Source of the DNA: Microthrixaceae bacterium
GTDB taxonomy: Bacteria; Actinomycetota; Acidimicrobiia; Acidimicrobiales; DATDAH01
Direction of reading: 5' to 3'
NCBI GenBank assembly: GCA_020637195.1
Contig: JACJWK010000027.1
Location: forward strand, 1 to 33,369
Length of the DNA stretch: 33,369 nt
Shown here: positions 30,317 to 33,369 of the stretch, piece by piece
Layout: each line of letters starts with the position of its first letter
How positions within the stretch are numbered: position 1 is the first letter of the stretch
Position numbers and translations under genes: made by a program
Notes under the pieces: generated by a model
The model's database searches: none
Told to the model about the DNA's origin: nothing
The model's input: the letters and a program-made list of their open reading frames with translations, nothing else

Positions 30317-31909
30317 GTGCCCCGCCGAGCGCGCCTCGCCGCCGTCGTGCTCGTCGCGGCCCTCGTGTCCGGGGCGTGCTCGTCGGGCACCGACGGGTCG
30401 GGCGCGGACGCCGCCGGCGCCCCGTCCCGCGTCGACGGCGCGGTGTTCGGCGCCGACGACCTGTCGCCGCTGCACCTCGAAAGGGGCGAGCACCCGCGCA
30501 TCGCCGACGCCGACGGCCGCCAGGTCCTGCTGCGGGGCGTCAACCTGAACACCCTGGCCGACTACGACCGGCCCGTGCCCGGGCTCGAACCCACCTTCCC
30601 CCACGACGACGGCGAGTTCGCCGAGATGGCCGCGCTCGGCTTCAACGTCGTGCGCCTCCTCGTCAGCTGGTCCCGGCTCGAGCCCGAGCCCGGCCGGATC
30701 GACGACGAGTACGTGGCCGACGTGCGCGCCGCGGTCGACGCCGCCGCCGCCGAGGGCCTCTACACCGTCGTGGACATGCACCAGGACGCCTTCTCGAAGC
30801 ACGTGGCCACGCCGGCCGACGTCGCGTGCCCCGCGGGCCTCCAGCGGGCCGTCGGCTGGGACGGCGCCCCCGCGTGGGCCACCCTGACCGACGGCCGCTC
30901 CACCTGCAACAACGGCAGCCGCGAGACCTCGGGCGCGGTCGTGGCGGCGTGGACCAACTTCTGGGCCGACACCGACGGCATCCAGGGCCACCTCGTGGAG
31001 GTGTGGGCGCGGCTGGCCGGCGAGTTCGCCGACGAGCCCGCGGTGGCCGGGTACGACCTGTTGAACGAGCCCGGCATCGGGCCGGGCGTGGACGCCACCA
31101 ACGAGGCCCTGGCCCGGTTCCACCGCCGCGCCCTCGAGGCCATCCGGTCGGCCGAGGACGACGCCGGCGGGTTCCCCCACCTGGTGTTCTTCGAGCCGGT
31201 GATCCTGTGGTCCGGGCTGGGCGTGGCCCCCGTCCCCCCGCCCTTCAGCGACGACGCGAACCTCGTCTTCGCCCCGCACCTGTACGCCGAGTCGATCACC
31301 GCCGGCGACGTCACGATCGCCGGGGGGTTCGACCACGCCGCCCGCGTGGCCGCCGTGCACGACACCACGTTCTGGGTCGGCGAGTACGGGTGGTTCGGCG
31401 ACCCCGACGAGCAGGCCGGTCTGGTGGCCGAGTACGGCCGCCAGGAGGACCGCCACCTGGTCGGCGGCGCCTGGTGGCAGTGGCGCCAGGCCTGCGGCGA
31501 CCCCCACTCGATCGGCGGACGGCCCGGCGAGGCACCGCCCGACGTCCTCGTCCACCTGCACCGCACGGCCTGCCCGAGCGGGGAGGACCTCGGGCTCACG
31601 CAGCCCTGGGCCACGACCCTCTCGCGGACGTACCCCCGGTCCGCCCCCGGTCGCCTCACCCGCCTGCGCAACGACGCCGCCTCGGGGGCGGCCCGCATCC
31701 GGGGCGAGGTCGACGGCGACGGCACGTTGGTGCTGTGGGTGCCCGACCGCGGCCTGGGGGCGCCGCTCGTCTCGGCGGCCGACGGCGCCCTCGGCGAGGT
31801 CGTCGCGGGCGACGGCGGGTACCGGGTGGAGGTCCCGGTGCGGGGGGCCTACGAGGTGCGGGTCACGCCGGCCGACGCCCTGGCGGTCGGAGGCGCCACC
31901 GAGGGGTAG
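30317..31909 (+). CDS. GH5 glycoside hydrolase lipoprotein, endoglycoceramidase-like
   Basis: The product is 530 residues. A signal sequence ends at Cys21 (LVSGACSSG), probably lipidated although Ser at -3 is not ideal, followed by a short acidic/Gly linker. The GH5 barrel (about 50-430) shows RGVNLNTLADY, FNVVRLLVSWSRLEPEPG, and VVDMHQDAFSKH, the last characteristic of endoglycoceramidase-type GH5 enzymes. The acid/base is Glu251 in YDLLNEPG and the nucleophile Glu356 in WVGEYGW. The C-terminal 90 residues (from about 440) form a beta-rich domain (GRLTRLRNDAASGAARIRGEVDGDGTLVLWVPD). Both catalytic residues are present, so it is probably active outside the cell on a glycolipid or beta-glycan. 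The true substrate is unknown. It is divergent from the acyltransferase gene. Confidence 0.88.
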   Translation: MPRRARLAAVVLVAALVSGACSSGTDGSGADAAGAPSRVDGAVFGADDLSPLHLERGEHPRIADADGRQVLLRGVNLNTLADYDRPVPGLEPTFPHDDGEFAEMAALGFNVVRLLVSWSRLEPEPGRIDDEYVADVRAAVDAAAAEGLYTVVDMHQDAFSKHVATPADVACPAGLQRAVGWDGAPAWATLTDGRSTCNNGSRETSGAVVAAWTNFWADTDGIQGHLVEVWARLAGEFADEPAVAGYDLLNEPGIGPGVDATNEALARFHRRALEAIRSAEDDAGGFPHLVFFEPVILWSGLGVAPVPPPFSDDANLVFAPHLYAESITAGDVTIAGGFDHAARVAAVHDTTFWVGEYGWFGDPDEQAGLVAEYGRQEDRHLVGGAWWQWRQACGDPHSIGGRPGEAPPDVLVHLHRTACPSGEDLGLTQPWATTLSRTYPRSAPGRLTRLRNDAASGAARIRGEVDGDGTLVLWVPDRGLGAPLVSAADGALGEVVAGDGGYRVEVPVRGAYEVRVTPADALAVGGATEG

Positions 31910-31938
31910 CGTCGGACGGGTACCCCCGAAGGCTGCGC

Positions 31939-32005
31939 AGCGGAGCGGAGCAGCGGCATCCGACGAACCGGATCCCGAAGGGGTGCCGACGAAGGAGGCA
32001 CAAAG
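31939..32005 (+). repeat. Dispersed short repeat, copy C, ending in a ribosome-site sequence
   Basis: It begins AGCGGAGCGGAG and holds CCGACGAACCGGAT (31960-31973), CCGAAGG, and CCGACGAAGGAGG (31986-31998), then CAAAG (32001-32005). Order, spacing and direction agree with copy B. An ATCCG/CGGAT pair makes a small hairpin. GAAGGAGG at 31991-31998 lies 12 bases before the ATG of the next gene and is the only ribosome-site candidate there. Confidence 0.75.
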
Positions 32006-32010
32006 CCAAC

Positions 32011-33369
32011 ATGTCGATCCTCGGGAACCGGGTGCTGCGCACCGAGGACCCCGCCTTCTTGACCACGGGCGGCACCTACGTCGACGACGTCGAGCTGCCG
32101 GGCGAGCCCGCCCACGTCGTGTACGTCCGCTCGACGATGGCGTCGGCCCGCCTGCTCGAGGTGGACACCAGCGAGGCCGCGGCCATGCCCGGCGTGCTCG
32201 CGGTGGTCACGGTGGACGACCTCGACATCGCCGATCAGCCCCCGTCGATGGGTCTGTTGAACCAGCAGATGATCCGCCCGCTGCTGGCGCGCGACGTGGT
32301 GCGGTTCGTCGGCGAGCCCATCGCGGCGGTCGTGGCCGAGACCCTGGCGCAGGCCACCGACGCCGCCGAGCTGGTGATCGTGGACTACGACCCGCTCGAC
32401 GCGGTCGTGGACCCGACGACCGCCCTCGCGCCGGCGCAGCCCCTGTTCCCCGACGCGGACTCCCAGGCGGTCATGTCGATCGACAACCGCAGCATGCAGG
32501 CCGACTTCTCGGCGTGCGAGGTGGTGGTCGAGCAGCGCATCGTGAACCAGCGGGTGGCGCCGTGCCCGATCGAGCCCCGCTCGGCGGCCGCCTACTGGGA
32601 CGACGACGGCCGCCTGGTCGTGCACTCGAGCAACCAGGGCGCCCACCCGATCCGCGAGACGGTGGCCAAGGTGCTCGGCCTGCCCGAGGACCGCGTCCGG
32701 GTGATCACCCCTGATGTGGGCGGCAGCTTCGGTTCGAAGTCGAGCGCCTACCCCGAGGACCTGCTCCTGGGACCGCTCGCGCGCCGGGTGGGACGGCCCG
32801 TCACATGGACCGAGACCCGGTCCGAGTCGATGGTCAACCTCGGCCACGGGCGCGGTCAGGTCCAAGACGTCGCCATCGGCGGCACCCGTGACGGTCGCAT
32901 CACCGCCTATCGCCTGCGCGTCGTCCAGGACGCCGGCGCGTACCCGATGATGGGGGCGGTCCTGCCCTTCATGACCCGGATGATGACCACGGGCGTGTAC
33001 GACGTGACCAACGCCGAGTTCAGCTCCGAGTCGGTGGTCACCAACACTACGCCGGTGGTGGCCTTCCGGGGGGCGGGTCGCCCCGAGGCGGCGGCCGCCA
33101 TCGAGCGGGCCGTCGACCTGTTCGCCGCCGAGATCGGGATGGACCCGGCCGAGGTGCGGCGGCGCAACCTGTTGCCGGACGACGCCTTCCCCTACAAGAC
33201 ACCCGGCGGCGCGGTGTACGACATCGGCGCCTACCGGGACGCGCTCGACCTCGCCCTGGAGTCCGCCGGGTACGACGAGTTGCGGGCCGAGCAGCAGCGC
33301 CGCCGGGCGGCGGGCGACCCCGTGGCGCTCGGGATCGGCCTGGCCGTCTACGTCGAGATCACCGCGCTG
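32011..33369 (+). CDS. Xanthine dehydrogenase family molybdopterin-binding subunit, 5' part (runs off the window)
   Basis: The 453 visible codons have no stop before the window end; members of this family are usually about 750-800 residues. The N-terminal a/b-hammerhead domain (MSILGNRVLRTEDPAFLTTGGTYVDDVELPG) is followed by the molybdopterin-binding region. The glycine loop is GGSFGSK at 237-243, and the loop over the active site is AFRGAGR at 351-357, followed by PEAAAAIERAVD and MDPAEVRRRNLL. AFRGAGR resembles the AYRGAGR of form II CoxL-like enzymes and lacks the AYxCSFR of true CO dehydrogenase. So this is probably a hydroxylase of an aldehyde, purine or other heterocycle. FAD and iron-sulfur subunits are not in view. 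Its ribosome site is supplied by the repeat before it. Confidence 0.9.
   Translation, partial: MSILGNRVLRTEDPAFLTTGGTYVDDVELPGEPAHVVYVRSTMASARLLEVDTSEAAAMPGVLAVVTVDDLDIADQPPSMGLLNQQMIRPLLARDVVRFVGEPIAAVVAETLAQATDAAELVIVDYDPLDAVVDPTTALAPAQPLFPDADSQAVMSIDNRSMQADFSACEVVVEQRIVNQRVAPCPIEPRSAAAYWDDDGRLVVHSSNQGAHPIRETVAKVLGLPEDRVRVITPDVGGSFGSKSSAYPEDLLLGPLARRVGRPVTWTETRSESMVNLGHGRGQVQDVAIGGTRDGRITAYRLRVVQDAGAYPMMGAVLPFMTRMMTTGVYDVTNAEFSSESVVTNTTPVVAFRGAGRPEAAAAIERAVDLFAAEIGMDPAEVRRRNLLPDDAFPYKTPGGAVYDIGAYRDALDLALESAGYDELRAEQQRRRAAGDPVALGIGLAVYVEITAL

Overview
The window is very GC-rich throughout (roughly 70% or more by eye), with dense genes, frequent GTG starts and almost no noncoding DNA. The gene content is actinobacterial: HemQ, a DUF3263/LytR_C pair, GpgS, an LmeA-like protein, CIRCE-controlled groEL without groES, and a DUF3516 helicase. 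My best guess, by inference only, is a member of the Acidimicrobiia or a close relative. I see no transposase, integrase, phage gene, CRISPR array or plasmid replication gene, so this reads as ordinary chromosome.

Layout. 1-2617: the end of a DUF427 gene, an LmeA-like lipid-binding protein, a broken larE and an AlaX-type editing hydrolase. 2757-8238: a complete branched-chain amino acid type ABC transporter. Its binding lipoprotein is on the plus strand and livH-livM-livG-livF on the minus strand, and the two units converge on a strong terminator. 8358-11396: hemQ, fdhD and a PAS/GGDEF diguanylate cyclase. 11527-15094: groEL with a perfect CIRCE, a 300-base gap holding two copies of a short repeat plus hairpins, then a CysO-like ubiquitin-fold protein coupled to a threonine-synthase-like PLP enzyme. 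15114-21108: glucosyl-3-phosphoglycerate synthase, an amidase, a tiny membrane protein, glycerate kinase, and trehalose phosphate synthase and phosphatase facing each other. 21129-26835: LytR_C protein, DUF3263 protein, tRNA-Thr(UGU), a membrane Ser/Thr kinase, a DUF3516 helicase and a DUF1330-like protein. 26852-33369: a secreted seven-blade RCC1 protein, a membrane acyltransferase with an SGNH domain, a GH5 lipoprotein, a third repeat copy, and the first 453 codons of a molybdenum hydroxylase large subunit that runs off the window.

Two themes cut across the genes. First, many start codons lie exactly 6-7 bases after a hexamer of the form (T/C)AnnnT, with no Shine-Dalgarno sequence. This is the architecture of leaderless mRNAs, and in one case a single seven-base sequence appears to serve two divergent genes. 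Second, a short repeat family is scattered in noncoding DNA. Its 3' end carries a GAAGGAGG sequence, and in one copy this lies just upstream of a start codon. I did not find a convincing new multi-gene system such as a defence or biosynthetic island. The more unusual items are the repeat family, the leaderless and shared promoters, the decayed larE and the sensor-like extension on LivH.
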